Part shown: one piece after another, positions 22,413 through 31,452 of the stretch
Numbering within the stretch: position 1 is the first letter of the stretch
How the letters are laid out: every line of letters begins with the position of its first letter
NCBI GenBank assembly: GCA_012521995.1
Contig: JAAYLH010000009.1
Coordinates: 54,947-118,946 of the forward strand
DNA: 64,000 nt
Direction: 5' to 3'
Source of the DNA: Bacteroidales bacterium
GTDB taxonomy: Bacteria; Bacteroidota; Bacteroidia; Bacteroidales; UBA7960
Made by a program: the position numbers and the translations under genes
The notes under the pieces: generated by a model
What the model saw: only the letters and a program-made list of their open reading frames with translations
Told to the model about the DNA's origin: nothing
The model's database searches: none

Positions 22413-22673
22413 ATGGAACGACAATCCACAGAAAATAAAACGGACCTGCACAATAGGAAATTTCCCTTCCGGGTGTCCTCACGTCCCTATTTATGGATCA
22501 TCGCGGCCTTTACTGTAATTGGAGTGGCTGGCGGCTTGATTTATTACTTAAAGGTTGGCTGCAACACGGGTGGCTGTATGATCACCTCTAGCCCTTATAT
22601 GAGTATGATATGGGGCGGACTGGTTGGATATCTGATACCAGATTTTTTTGTAAAACAAGAAACCGGGTCTTAA
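22413..22673 (+). CDS. DUF6132-like small membrane protein
   Basis: Two TM segments with VGCNTGGCMITSSPYMSMIWGGLVGYLIPD. Confidence 0.75.
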   Translation: MERQSTENKTDLHNRKFPFRVSSRPYLWIIAAFTVIGVAGGLIYYLKVGCNTGGCMITSSPYMSMIWGGLVGYLIPDFFVKQETGS

Positions 22674-22687
22674 TCCCGGTTTTTTTA
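22661..22687 (+). terminator. Rho-independent terminator overlapping the stop of the DUF6132-like gene
   Basis: AACCGGG-tcttaat-CCCGGTT followed by T-run. Confidence 0.75.
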
Positions 22688-23761
22688 TTTAGGCGCTATC
22701 TTATAGAGGTATATCCCGATCAGTCCGAAAACGAGGTTGGGAATCCATACCGAGGGCAGGGGGTGCAGGTTGCCCTTGGTGGCAAATGTAGTGGAAATCT
22801 GCATAAATAAAATAAAGGCAAAGCTGAAGGCCAACCCTGCTCCCAGGTGCAACCCGATACCACCCCTGGCCTTGCGGCTCGAAAGCGACACCCCGATCAA
22901 CGTCAGCACCAGCGTGGCAAAGGGGAAGGCCGTCCGTCTGTACATCTCCACTTCGTAAAACTTTACGTTCTCTGAGCCTTTCAGCCGTTCGTTGCGGATA
23001 TAATCCCTCAGTTCGGTGTAGTTCATAGTCTCCATCTCCTTCAGGTTCTGGATGAAGTCGCGCGGAGTGAAGGGTAACACGGTGTCGAGGCGATTGCCAA
23101 ACGAAAGCTCTTCCTGCATCCCGGTGATGGTGCGCACGTAATAATTCTCAATGCCCCAGCTCCCGTTGATGCTGTCCCAGCGAATGTTGTCGGCGCTCAT
23201 CTTGTACACCAGCTTCCCTTCTTCGATCTTCTCCAGCGAAAAACGCCAGCCAATGCCGCTGCGGTCATTGTACGACTCCATGAAAATAAAGGTCCCGGGC
23301 CTTACCTGCATGTGGATGTTACGCTCCCTGAAGGCTGGCGGGTTTTTTATGTACACAGCCTCAAAATCAAGGCGCTTCTTATTGGCAGGCGGAATGATGA
23401 TGTTGGCCAGGTAAAAGGTGAGTAGCCCCAGGAAAAGGGCCGAGATCAGGTAGGGAACCATCAGCCGCTTGAAACTCAGGCCTGAACTCAGCATGGCGAC
23501 AATTTCTGTGTTTGTGGCCAGGCGCGATGTGAAAAAAATTACCGCAATGAAGGTGAACAGGGGACTGAACAGGTTGATGAAATAAGGGATGAAGTTCAGG
23601 TAGTACGAAAAGATAATCTCCTTCAGCGGGGCTTGCTTCTCAATGAAATCGTCGATTTTTTCCGAAAAGTCAAAAACGATGACGATCACGATGATCAGGG
23701 CCATAGCAAAGAAGAAGGTCCCCAAAAATTTCTTGATGATATACCAGTCGAGTTTTTTCAC
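22685..23761 (-). CDS. LptF/LptG (YjgP/YjgQ) family permease
   Basis: LDWYIIKKFLGTFFFAMALIIVIVIVFDFSEKIDDF; C-terminal three-TM arrangement. Confidence 0.88.
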   Translation of the reverse strand: MKKLDWYIIKKFLGTFFFAMALIIVIVIVFDFSEKIDDFIEKQAPLKEIIFSYYLNFIPYFINLFSPLFTFIAVIFFTSRLATNTEIVAMLSSGLSFKRLMVPYLISALFLGLLTFYLANIIIPPANKKRLDFEAVYIKNPPAFRERNIHMQVRPGTFIFMESYNDRSGIGWRFSLEKIEEGKLVYKMSADNIRWDSINGSWGIENYYVRTITGMQEELSFGNRLDTVLPFTPRDFIQNLKEMETMNYTELRDYIRNERLKGSENVKFYEVEMYRRTAFPFATLVLTLIGVSLSSRKARGGIGLHLGAGLAFSFAFILFMQISTTFATKGNLHPLPSVWIPNLVFGLIGIYLYKIAPK

Positions 23762-23830
23762 CGGGCTGATGCCTGTATGGTAATGTGATTATTTGCTTCT
23801 TATTCTCAACGGCTCAAAGTTACGCTTATT

Positions 23831-24961
23831 TTACAATCGTTGGCTGAGGCGTTTAACCGCGCTCGTCTTCCAGGAGCTGAAATCGCCTTCTGAGATATGC
23901 TGCCCTGCCTGTTTTACAAGCTCGAGGTAAAAGCTCAGGTTGTGCATAGTGGCAATCATGGGCCCCAGCATTTCATTGCCTACGAAAAGGTGCCTCAGGT
24001 AGGCCTTGCTGTAATGATGGTCAACATAAGCTGTGCCATTGGGGTCGATGGGGCTGTAGTCGTCCTTCCATTTTTGGTTGCGGATGTTGATGATGCCTTC
24101 GCTGGTGAACAGCGTGCCGTTGCGGCCGTTACGGGTGGGCATCACACAGTCGAACATATCCACCCCCAGGGCAATACTCTCGAGGATATTCACGGGGGTG
24201 CCCACCCCCATCAGGTATCGGGGCTTGTTCTGGGGCAAAATAGCACAGACCAGTTCGGTCATCTCATACATTACTTCTGCGGGCTCACCCACCGACAACC
24301 CGCCGATGGCATTGCCTTCGCGCCCGCAGTCGGCTACAAAACGCGCCGACTCTGTCCGCAGGTCCTTAAAGGTGCTGCCCTGCACAATGGGGAAGAGTGC
24401 CTGACGGGGGCCGTAATGTCCCTGGCCCGCATCGAAGTGATCGATGCAGCGCTTCAGCCAGGCTTGGGTGATGTTCAAAGATTTTTTGGCATAGTCGTAA
24501 TCGCATGGGTAGGGCGTACATTCGTCAAAAGCCATAATAATGTCAGCCCCGATTACGCGCTGAATGTCCATCACCCGCTCGGGTGTGAACAAATGGCGCG
24601 AGCCATCGATGTGCGATTGAAACGTCACCCCTTCTTCGGTGAGCTTGCGGCGATGGGTCAGCGAATATACCTGATAACCTCCGCTGTCGGTCAGGATGGG
24701 CTTGTCCCAGTGCATGAAGCGGTGCAGCCCTCCTGCATTTGACAATACTTCCAGCCCCGGCCTAAGGTATAAATGGTAGGTATTGCCCAGGATGATCTGT
24801 GCCTTCACTTCCTCCTCCAGATCGCGGTGATGCATGGCCTTCACCGTGCCCGCCGTGCCCACAGGCATAAAAATGGGGGTTTCTATGCGGCCGTGATCCG
24901 TGAGGATAGATCCCCTGCGGGCACTGCTCTCTTTGTCACGCGCACTAATGATAAACTCCAT
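23831..24961 (-). CDS. tgt: tRNA-guanine transglycosylase
   Basis: PIFMPVGTAGTVKA, ILTDSGGYQVYSL, GADIIMAFDECTPYP, GGLSVGEP, YLMGVGTP, FDCVMPTRNGRNG motifs. Confidence 0.97.
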   Translation of the reverse strand: MEFIISARDKESSARRGSILTDHGRIETPIFMPVGTAGTVKAMHHRDLEEEVKAQIILGNTYHLYLRPGLEVLSNAGGLHRFMHWDKPILTDSGGYQVYSLTHRRKLTEEGVTFQSHIDGSRHLFTPERVMDIQRVIGADIIMAFDECTPYPCDYDYAKKSLNITQAWLKRCIDHFDAGQGHYGPRQALFPIVQGSTFKDLRTESARFVADCGREGNAIGGLSVGEPAEVMYEMTELVCAILPQNKPRYLMGVGTPVNILESIALGVDMFDCVMPTRNGRNGTLFTSEGIINIRNQKWKDDYSPIDPNGTAYVDHHYSKAYLRHLFVGNEMLGPMIATMHNLSFYLELVKQAGQHISEGDFSSWKTSAVKRLSQRL

Positions 24962-25048
24962 ACGCCTTTTCTGAAATTTTCCGCAAAGATAGAAACTATT
25001 CCACAGGATTGGGTAATTTTGCAGCTTTCCAAAACCCCGCTTATATCT

Positions 25049-26191
25049 ATGGAGTGGCTCAGGGAGGTCCCGCTTACGTATGATTGGATTCTGCTTTATG
25101 CCTTTGGCCTCACAGCCCTCGTCCAGCTGTTCTACTACTGGTTTTTCTTTAGCCGCTTGGCTTTCAAAAAACCACGCAAGCCCTATGACTCCACTCCGCC
25201 CGTCACCGTCATTATCTGCGCCAAAAACGAATACCTCAATCTGGAGGAAAACCTGCCCGCCTTCCTCGAGCAGGATTATCCTGACTACGAGGTGCTGGTG
25301 ATCAACGATGGCTCAGACGACGATACCGAGCTGTTGCTGCACGAATACAAGGGCCGCTTCCCGCGCCTGAGGGTGGTGCAGTTGCAGAAAAACGTCAATT
25401 TCTTTTCGGGCAAGAAGTTCCCCCTGGCCATTGGCATCAAGGAAGCCAGGCATAATATGCTGTTGCTTACCGATGCCGACTGCCGCCCTGACAGCCCCCA
25501 TTGGATTGCCTCCATGGTGTCGGGCTTCGACCCCGCCACGGAAATCGTGCTGGGCTACGGGCCTTACCGCAAAAGCAAGGGACTGCTCAATCAGCTGATT
25601 CGCTACGACAGTTTTTTCATTGCCCTTCAATACCTTTCCTATGCCCTGGCAGGACAGGCCTATATGGGCGTGGGACGCAACCTGGCTTACCGGCGCGAAG
25701 TGTTTTACAGGGTGAAGGGCTTCACCTCCCACTATAAGGTCGCATCGGGCGATGATGACCTGTTTGTCAACCAAGCCGCCACCCCTCGTAATGTCCGCAT
25801 CGAAGTCCGCCCCGAAGCACATACCCTCTCCCTTCCAAAGGAGACCCTAGGAAAATGGTTTCACCAGAAACGCCGCCATATGACCACGGGGAAATACTAC
25901 AGGCCAAAATTCAAATTCCTGCTGGGGCTCTTCAGCCTTTCACAGGCTTTGTTTTATCTCCTTTTTATCATTATCCTTGCCTGCTGCTTTTTTTCAACAA
26001 TTGCCCTGATTGCCGCGGCAATCTTCGCCCTTCGTATGATAAGTATGTTAATAATTTTTTTCAGGGCAGGAAAAAAGTTAAATCAAAGCCGATTATCTTT
26101 ATATTCGCCGCTGTTTGATATTATGATGCTGGCGCTGAACCTGATTTTTTCTTTTTCAGCCTTGTTTTACTACAATAACCGATGGAAGTGA
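25049..26191 (+). CDS. Glycosyltransferase family 2, membrane-associated
   Basis: VTVIICAKNEYLNLEENLPAFLEQDYPDYEVLVINDGSDD; TDADCRPDS; QKRRHMTTGKYY; C-terminal TMs. Confidence 0.87.
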   Translation: MEWLREVPLTYDWILLYAFGLTALVQLFYYWFFFSRLAFKKPRKPYDSTPPVTVIICAKNEYLNLEENLPAFLEQDYPDYEVLVINDGSDDDTELLLHEYKGRFPRLRVVQLQKNVNFFSGKKFPLAIGIKEARHNMLLLTDADCRPDSPHWIASMVSGFDPATEIVLGYGPYRKSKGLLNQLIRYDSFFIALQYLSYALAGQAYMGVGRNLAYRREVFYRVKGFTSHYKVASGDDDLFVNQAATPRNVRIEVRPEAHTLSLPKETLGKWFHQKRRHMTTGKYYRPKFKFLLGLFSLSQALFYLLFIIILACCFFSTIALIAAAIFALRMISMLIIFFRAGKKLNQSRLSLYSPLFDIMMLALNLIFSFSALFYYNNRWK

Positions 26192-26787
26192 AGACCAAGC
26201 TTACCGAAAAAGGACAGAAAGACTACCTGCTGGTGAGGGAGGCTGTGGACAAAGGCGACCAACGGGCCTATTCCGAGTTGATGGATCGTTACAAGGACAC
26301 CATTTATTTCATGCTGCTCAAAATGGCCGGTAATACCGAGGACGCTGAAGACCTCACCGTCGAAGCTTTCGGAAAGGCTTTCAAAAACCTCGAACAATAC
26401 ACCCCCGATTACGCCTTCAGCACCTGGCTTTTTAAGATCGCTTCAAACAACTGTATCGACTTCCTGCGCAAGAAGAAAAAAAACGTGCTCAATTACGAGG
26501 CCAACGAAGAACTCAACGAGTCGTATAAGGCCAGCAACCTGCCGTCTGACACCGGCGATCCTGAAGAGAAACTGTTGCGCAGCCAGAAGGTGAAGATGAT
26601 GCGGGAGGTGGTCGACGGTCTCAAGCCCCGCTACCGGCAGCTTATCGAACTGCGCTACTTCCAGGAACTGAGCTACGAGGAAATCTGCGAAGAGCTGAAC
26701 CTCCCCCTGGGCACCGTCAAGGCTCAGCTCTTTCGCGCACGCGAGTTCCTCTACAATATCCTCAAGAACTCGAGGGATAACTTCTGA
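26182..26787 (+). CDS. ECF RNA polymerase sigma factor
   Basis: DAEDLTVEAFGKAFKNL...FSTWLFKIASNNCIDFLRKKKK; ELSYEEICEELNLPLGTVKAQLFRARE. Confidence 0.93.
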   Translation: MEVKTKLTEKGQKDYLLVREAVDKGDQRAYSELMDRYKDTIYFMLLKMAGNTEDAEDLTVEAFGKAFKNLEQYTPDYAFSTWLFKIASNNCIDFLRKKKKNVLNYEANEELNESYKASNLPSDTGDPEEKLLRSQKVKMMREVVDGLKPRYRQLIELRYFQELSYEEICEELNLPLGTVKAQLFRAREFLYNILKNSRDNF

Positions 26788-26934
26788 AACCCCGTTTTTT
26801 TTCTGAAGCATCCCTGTCGTGGATGTTTACCCGATTATTACAGGGGTGTTTTGGCCCCCCTCCTTAATGGTATCCCCATCGTTCTTGGGCTGTTCTTACA
26901 CCTTTTAAAGGGGGAGTTAAAACAGCCTAGGAAA

Positions 26935-26982
26935 GGACTTGGTACGGACTTGGTACGGACTTGGTAGGGAGAAAACCTCCCT
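26935..26982. repeat. Three tandem 11-bp units (GGACTTGGTAC) plus adjacent hairpin
   Basis: GGACTTGGTAC x2 + GGACTTGGTAG, then AGGGAG-aaaac-CTCCCT. Confidence 0.9.
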
Positions 26983-27380
26983 TTAGGGTATTGTTAAAGT
27001 CATTCCCCAACCCTATGTCGTAATTGCCTGTCAGACGTAAAAAGACCCAGAAAAGGAGTTTGGCAGGCTATTGATTCAACGAAAATAAATAATTAAGAAG
27101 AACAGGGAACATATTTAATGAATGTAAATACAATAAATGGTTTTTGTTGTTGATAATGAATGATTAGGTTTTGGGGGTTGAAGGGCTGGGTCAGCTATGG
27201 GCAGGGGACTTGAAGGGTATTGAAGGAAATTTGTTAGTTGGGTAGATAACTACGAAGGCCGCTGAAGTCTCAAAATACCATTGATGATGCAGTGATCAGG
27301 AGCCGACATTTTTTGCCTTATGGTTTTTGAATTCAGAAAAAGTTTAGTTTTGAGGGTTTGTTTGTTAGCCATGAAAGCCC

Positions 27381-28172
27381 TTGAAAATGAATAATTTCAC
27401 CACAAAAATATTTCCAAAATCAAGGATTGCCACCCAGGATATTTGTGCCATGGGGCTGAGGAAACACCACGTGGTGGTTATGATTGAACTGGATGTTACA
27501 GCCGCCCGGGCCAAATTAAAGGAACATAAAAAGTGCAGGGAAAGGATCTCATTTTTTGGCTGGCTGATCAAGGCCATCAGTGTCAGTATTAAGGATCACA
27601 GGCCGGTTGCAGCCTTCTTGAAAGGAAAACGCAAATTGTTCATATTCAATGATATAAACCTATCTGTTGCCATTGAAAAAGAAATCGCCGGGAACAGAGT
27701 GCCCATTCCGCTGGTCATTGAAAATGCCGGTGAAAAAACAATTGAGGCCATCACTGCAGAAATAAGCCAGGCCAAGGAGCAGGTACTGACCGACCAGGAT
27801 ATTGTGCTGCAAAACAAATCAAACAGGTGGGAGCAAATTTATTATGTGTTGCCGGGCTTTGCCAGGCGCTGGTTTTGGCATTATTTAACCAGTCACCCAA
27901 GGATAGCATATAAAAAAATGGGGAATGTGGCCATCACTTCGGTAGGGGGGCTGGGTGGCGCAAATGCATGGTTTACACCCATATCGGTTCACCCGGTTTG
28001 TTTTGGGATAGGCGATGTTGTGAAAAAACCAGTGGTCATCAACGACAGCATTGAAATCAGGGAAATATTGAACATGACCATTCTGCTCGATCATGATGTG
28101 GCGGACGGCATGGAAATGGCCAGATTCATCAAGCGGTTGAAAAATAATATTGAGCAAGGAGTTGATTTGTGA
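27381..28172 (+). CDS. Stand-alone 2-oxo acid dehydrogenase acyltransferase (E2/CAT-fold) catalytic domain
   Basis: GNVAITSVGGLG and LDHDVADGMEMARF (HxxxDG); no lipoyl domain; alternative start 27387. Confidence 0.8.
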   Translation: MKMNNFTTKIFPKSRIATQDICAMGLRKHHVVVMIELDVTAARAKLKEHKKCRERISFFGWLIKAISVSIKDHRPVAAFLKGKRKLFIFNDINLSVAIEKEIAGNRVPIPLVIENAGEKTIEAITAEISQAKEQVLTDQDIVLQNKSNRWEQIYYVLPGFARRWFWHYLTSHPRIAYKKMGNVAITSVGGLGGANAWFTPISVHPVCFGIGDVVKKPVVINDSIEIREILNMTILLDHDVADGMEMARFIKRLKNNIEQGVDL

Positions 28173-28380
28173 CCTTACCTGGTCAGAGGCTGATCTTTCC
28201 CTGATCAAGATACCAAAAGTTTGGCCCCACTATTCTTCGGTTCGTTTTTAGATTTTTTATTCCCTGAGGGGGTTATTTATGAAATCTGTTTGGAAATATT
28301 TATTTTTACGGACACATGTGGTTTATTTACAATGATCGATTGTTTTTTGATCTATCAATGGCCAGGCAGGGCGGAAAAAT

Positions 28381-29088
28381 ATGCTTAAAAAAGAATTTTC
28401 TTTTAAAATACCCCCAAAGAAATTTCAGCCCAAAGGGCTGACCATTCTTTATGAGGACCAGCATATCCTTATCGTGGATAAGATACAGGGGTTGCTGACG
28501 ATGGGGACAGATAGGGAAAAGGAAAAAACTGCTTATTTCCTTTTGAATTCGTATGTAAAAAAAGGGAATGAGCGATCGAGAAACCGGGTGTTCATAGTCC
28601 ATCGCCTGGACAGGGACACTTCGGGGCTTTTGGTTTTTGCCAAAAATGAATACGCAAAACGGTTTCTGCAGGATCACTGGCAGGGGTTTAGCAAAAAATA
28701 TTATGCAGTGGTACACGGGAAGTTTCGGGAGAAAGAAGGTGAGATTTCCTCTTTCCTGTTTGAAAGCAAGGCTTATAAAGTGCATTCTGTAAATGATCCC
28801 GAATCAGGGAAATTTGCCAAAACAGGCTTTAAGGTCCTGAAAGAATCGGAAAAATATAGCCTGCTGGAGATCAGTTTGTTTACGGGAAGAAAAAACCAGA
28901 TCCGCGTGCATTTATCTGATGAGGGACATCCGGTTGCCGGCGATAAAGTTTACGGCAATCCTGATAAAGAAATGAAAAGGTTAGCCCTTCACGCTTACTC
29001 GCTAACCATTTCCCATCCGTTTTCAAAAAAGGAAATGCGCTTTGAAACAAAGATTCCCGAGTATTTTAAGGAACTGGTAAAGAGTTAG
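28381..29088 (+). CDS. RluA-family RNA pseudouridine synthase
   Basis: VHRLDRDTSGLLVFAKNEYAKRFLQ; TGRKNQIRVHLSDEGHPVAGDKVYG. Confidence 0.92.
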   Translation: MLKKEFSFKIPPKKFQPKGLTILYEDQHILIVDKIQGLLTMGTDREKEKTAYFLLNSYVKKGNERSRNRVFIVHRLDRDTSGLLVFAKNEYAKRFLQDHWQGFSKKYYAVVHGKFREKEGEISSFLFESKAYKVHSVNDPESGKFAKTGFKVLKESEKYSLLEISLFTGRKNQIRVHLSDEGHPVAGDKVYGNPDKEMKRLALHAYSLTISHPFSKKEMRFETKIPEYFKELVKS

Positions 29089-29222
29089 TTGGCTTCCATG
29101 GTCGCTCTCAAATGCAAGTTCGGAAAATTGAAATTTCACTTGCCATTCGCCAAATGATAAACGACAGGCAAAGCCCTGAGGGAACCTGGAAATGAATATT
29201 TTATCAATTTTAGCATTTCAAT

Positions 29223-29795
29223 ATGAAACAAGACGAATTTAAGGAACTTAGGACGGAAATCCAGCTTGAGGCAAAAAAGGGCATTGATTTTATCCTGGGG
29301 GCAGGCATCATTTGGCTTGGGATTTATTTCATCTGGAGGCTGGATCAGCCTTCATACGAAAAAAGCATCCTGACTTTTATGTTCGGGGCTTTGCTGCTTC
29401 CCACCGCCCTTGGTTTGTCGAAGGTTTTTAAAACCAACTGGAAGATCAAGGATAATCCCTTGCAGCCGCTTGGCCTGTGGCTGAATTTCGCCCAGCTGAT
29501 CTATTTCCCCTTCCTGATATTTGTGCTGATCAGGTATCCCGACTATTTCATTATGGCTTATGCCATCATTACCGGGGCTCACCTTTTTCCCTATGCCTGG
29601 TTTTACGACGAAACAGGGTATGCTGTGGCAGCCATTTTGATTTCTGTGGGCTCCCTGCTCATTGCACTGAGCTCCGCCGTGGGAAACATCGCATGGATCC
29701 CGTTATTTACTTCAGTGGCTTTATTGTTTTTGGCTGCCTGGATTTTTATGGCAAACAGAAGGTTAAGAAAAGAAAACGCCATCCGGGGAAACTGA
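29223..29795 (+). CDS. Multi-TM membrane protein (DUF7010-like)
   Basis: Six hydrophobic segments; KKGIDFILGAGIIWLGIY. Confidence 0.6.
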   Translation: MKQDEFKELRTEIQLEAKKGIDFILGAGIIWLGIYFIWRLDQPSYEKSILTFMFGALLLPTALGLSKVFKTNWKIKDNPLQPLGLWLNFAQLIYFPFLIFVLIRYPDYFIMAYAIITGAHLFPYAWFYDETGYAVAAILISVGSLLIALSSAVGNIAWIPLFTSVALLFLAAWIFMANRRLRKENAIRGN

Positions 29796-29832
29796 AAAAT
29801 CAGGGGGTGGGTTCCATTGTAAGGGAGGTCTT

Positions 29833-30642
29833 TTGATGAACGAAAAGAAGCTTGACAAAAGGAAGACCCTGGAAGAGTCCATTGCAGCGGCAATGGATTG
29901 CGAGGAAAAAGGGATCATGCCTTTCTTGCCTTATATCCTTCAGGATTTCTGGGAGATGGGTTCTGATCCTGAAACGATTATTGGCCTGGTCAGGAAATTT
30001 ACTGGCGGCCTTGACAGCCCCAAAGTTCTTGATTTAGGCTGCGGTAAAGGGGCTGTTTCAGTAAAAATTGCAGCAGAGCTGGGTCTGGAATGCCTTGGCA
30101 TCGATGGCATTCCTGAATTCATTGATTATGCCAGATCCAAGGCCCATGAATTTAAAGTGAGTGAATTATGCCGTTTTGAGGTGGGGGATATCAGGGAAAA
30201 GATCAAGGGCCTGAAGCAATATGATGTCATTATCCTGGGGGCCATTGGGCCAGTGTTTGGTGATTATTTTGAAACCCTGAGCATCCTCAAGCCTTATCTG
30301 AAAAAGCACGGAATCCTTATCGTGGATGATGGATTTACAGAGGATGGAAGTGAATTCTCCCATCCGCAGGTTTTAAAAAGAGGTGAATTGCTTCAACAGG
30401 TCTCCAGGGCTGGTATGTTGATGGCAGATGAAGTTCAGGTTATTGTTGATCAGGGCATTACGGATAATCACCAACGGGAATATGACCGTATTGTCAAGCG
30501 CTCGCAGGAATTGATGGAGCGCTTTCCTGAAAAAGCCGGTATGTTTTTTGATTATGTGAACAAACAGCGGGAAGAATACGAGTCCTTTCAATTTGACATC
30601 ATTTGCTCGACGATGGTGTTCAAAAAGAAAGGGTCACAATAG
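29833..30642 (+). CDS. Class I SAM-dependent methyltransferase
   Basis: KVLDLGCGKGAVSVKIA, YDVIILGAIG. Confidence 0.85.
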   Translation: MMNEKKLDKRKTLEESIAAAMDCEEKGIMPFLPYILQDFWEMGSDPETIIGLVRKFTGGLDSPKVLDLGCGKGAVSVKIAAELGLECLGIDGIPEFIDYARSKAHEFKVSELCRFEVGDIREKIKGLKQYDVIILGAIGPVFGDYFETLSILKPYLKKHGILIVDDGFTEDGSEFSHPQVLKRGELLQQVSRAGMLMADEVQVIVDQGITDNHQREYDRIVKRSQELMERFPEKAGMFFDYVNKQREEYESFQFDIICSTMVFKKKGSQ

Positions 30643-30769
30643 TTTCAGAACATTTTTCTGACCCATGCGCAGAGAAATTTTACATGCTGTTTCAATAGAA
30701 AAATGATAGGCTATCGAAAATCCAGGATTTATTCAGAATTGATGTCATACCTTGCGGAAATTTTTAGGC

Positions 30770-31447
30770 ATGAAAATACTGGTGATAGAGGATAATAGGG
30801 AATTGCTGGATTTAATCGCGGAAACGCTTAGGAAAGAAAAGTATGTCTGTGAATTGGCGGACCGCTTTAGCCTGGCCGAGGAGAAAGTCCACCTGTATTC
30901 TTATGACATTCTGGTGGTGGATATCAATTTGCCCGATGGTTCAGGGCTGGATATCATCAGGGCTATCAAGAAGATCAACCCTCATGCCGGGGTTATTGTG
31001 ATCTCTGCCCGTGACTCTCTTGATAATAAGATTGAAGGGCTGGAGCTTGGGGCTGACGACTATATCACCAAGCCCTTTGACATGGCGGAACTGGTGGTCA
31101 GGGTGAAGTCATTGCTCAGGCGAAGGTATTATTCAGGAAGCGACATTATTACCCAGGGAGATATCACCCTTAATACTTCCACCAGGGAGGTAAAGGTGGG
31201 CGCTACACTTGTTGAATTGACCCGCAGCGAGTACGACATCCTGCTGTTTTTCTTCTCGAATCCGGGGAGAGTGATCTCAAAGGAAAGCCTGGCAGAGCAC
31301 ATTTGGGGAGACCATATGGATCTGGCTGATTCCTTTGATTTTATATACTCGCACATCAAGAACCTTCGGAAAAAGTTTACTGTTGCCGGGGCTTCCGACC
31401 CAATCAAAGCGGTATATGGGATGGGGTATAAACTGGAAATAAACTGA
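30770..31447 (+). CDS. OmpR-type response regulator
   Basis: MKILVIEDNRELL; VVDINLPDGSGLDII; GADDYITKPF; C-terminal winged helix VYGMGYKLE. Confidence 0.93.
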   Translation: MKILVIEDNRELLDLIAETLRKEKYVCELADRFSLAEEKVHLYSYDILVVDINLPDGSGLDIIRAIKKINPHAGVIVISARDSLDNKIEGLELGADDYITKPFDMAELVVRVKSLLRRRYYSGSDIITQGDITLNTSTREVKVGATLVELTRSEYDILLFFFSNPGRVISKESLAEHIWGDHMDLADSFDFIYSHIKNLRKKFTVAGASDPIKAVYGMGYKLEIN

Positions 31448-31452
31448 CCTGC

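Noticed and set aside
23897-24742. 281-aa plus-strand ORF
   Set aside because: Entirely antisense to the well-supported tgt gene; translation has no family-like motifs.
26790-27380. Hidden CDS in the gap after the sigma factor
   Set aside because: No listed ORF of useful length; the sequence is repeat- and G-rich and reads as non-coding.
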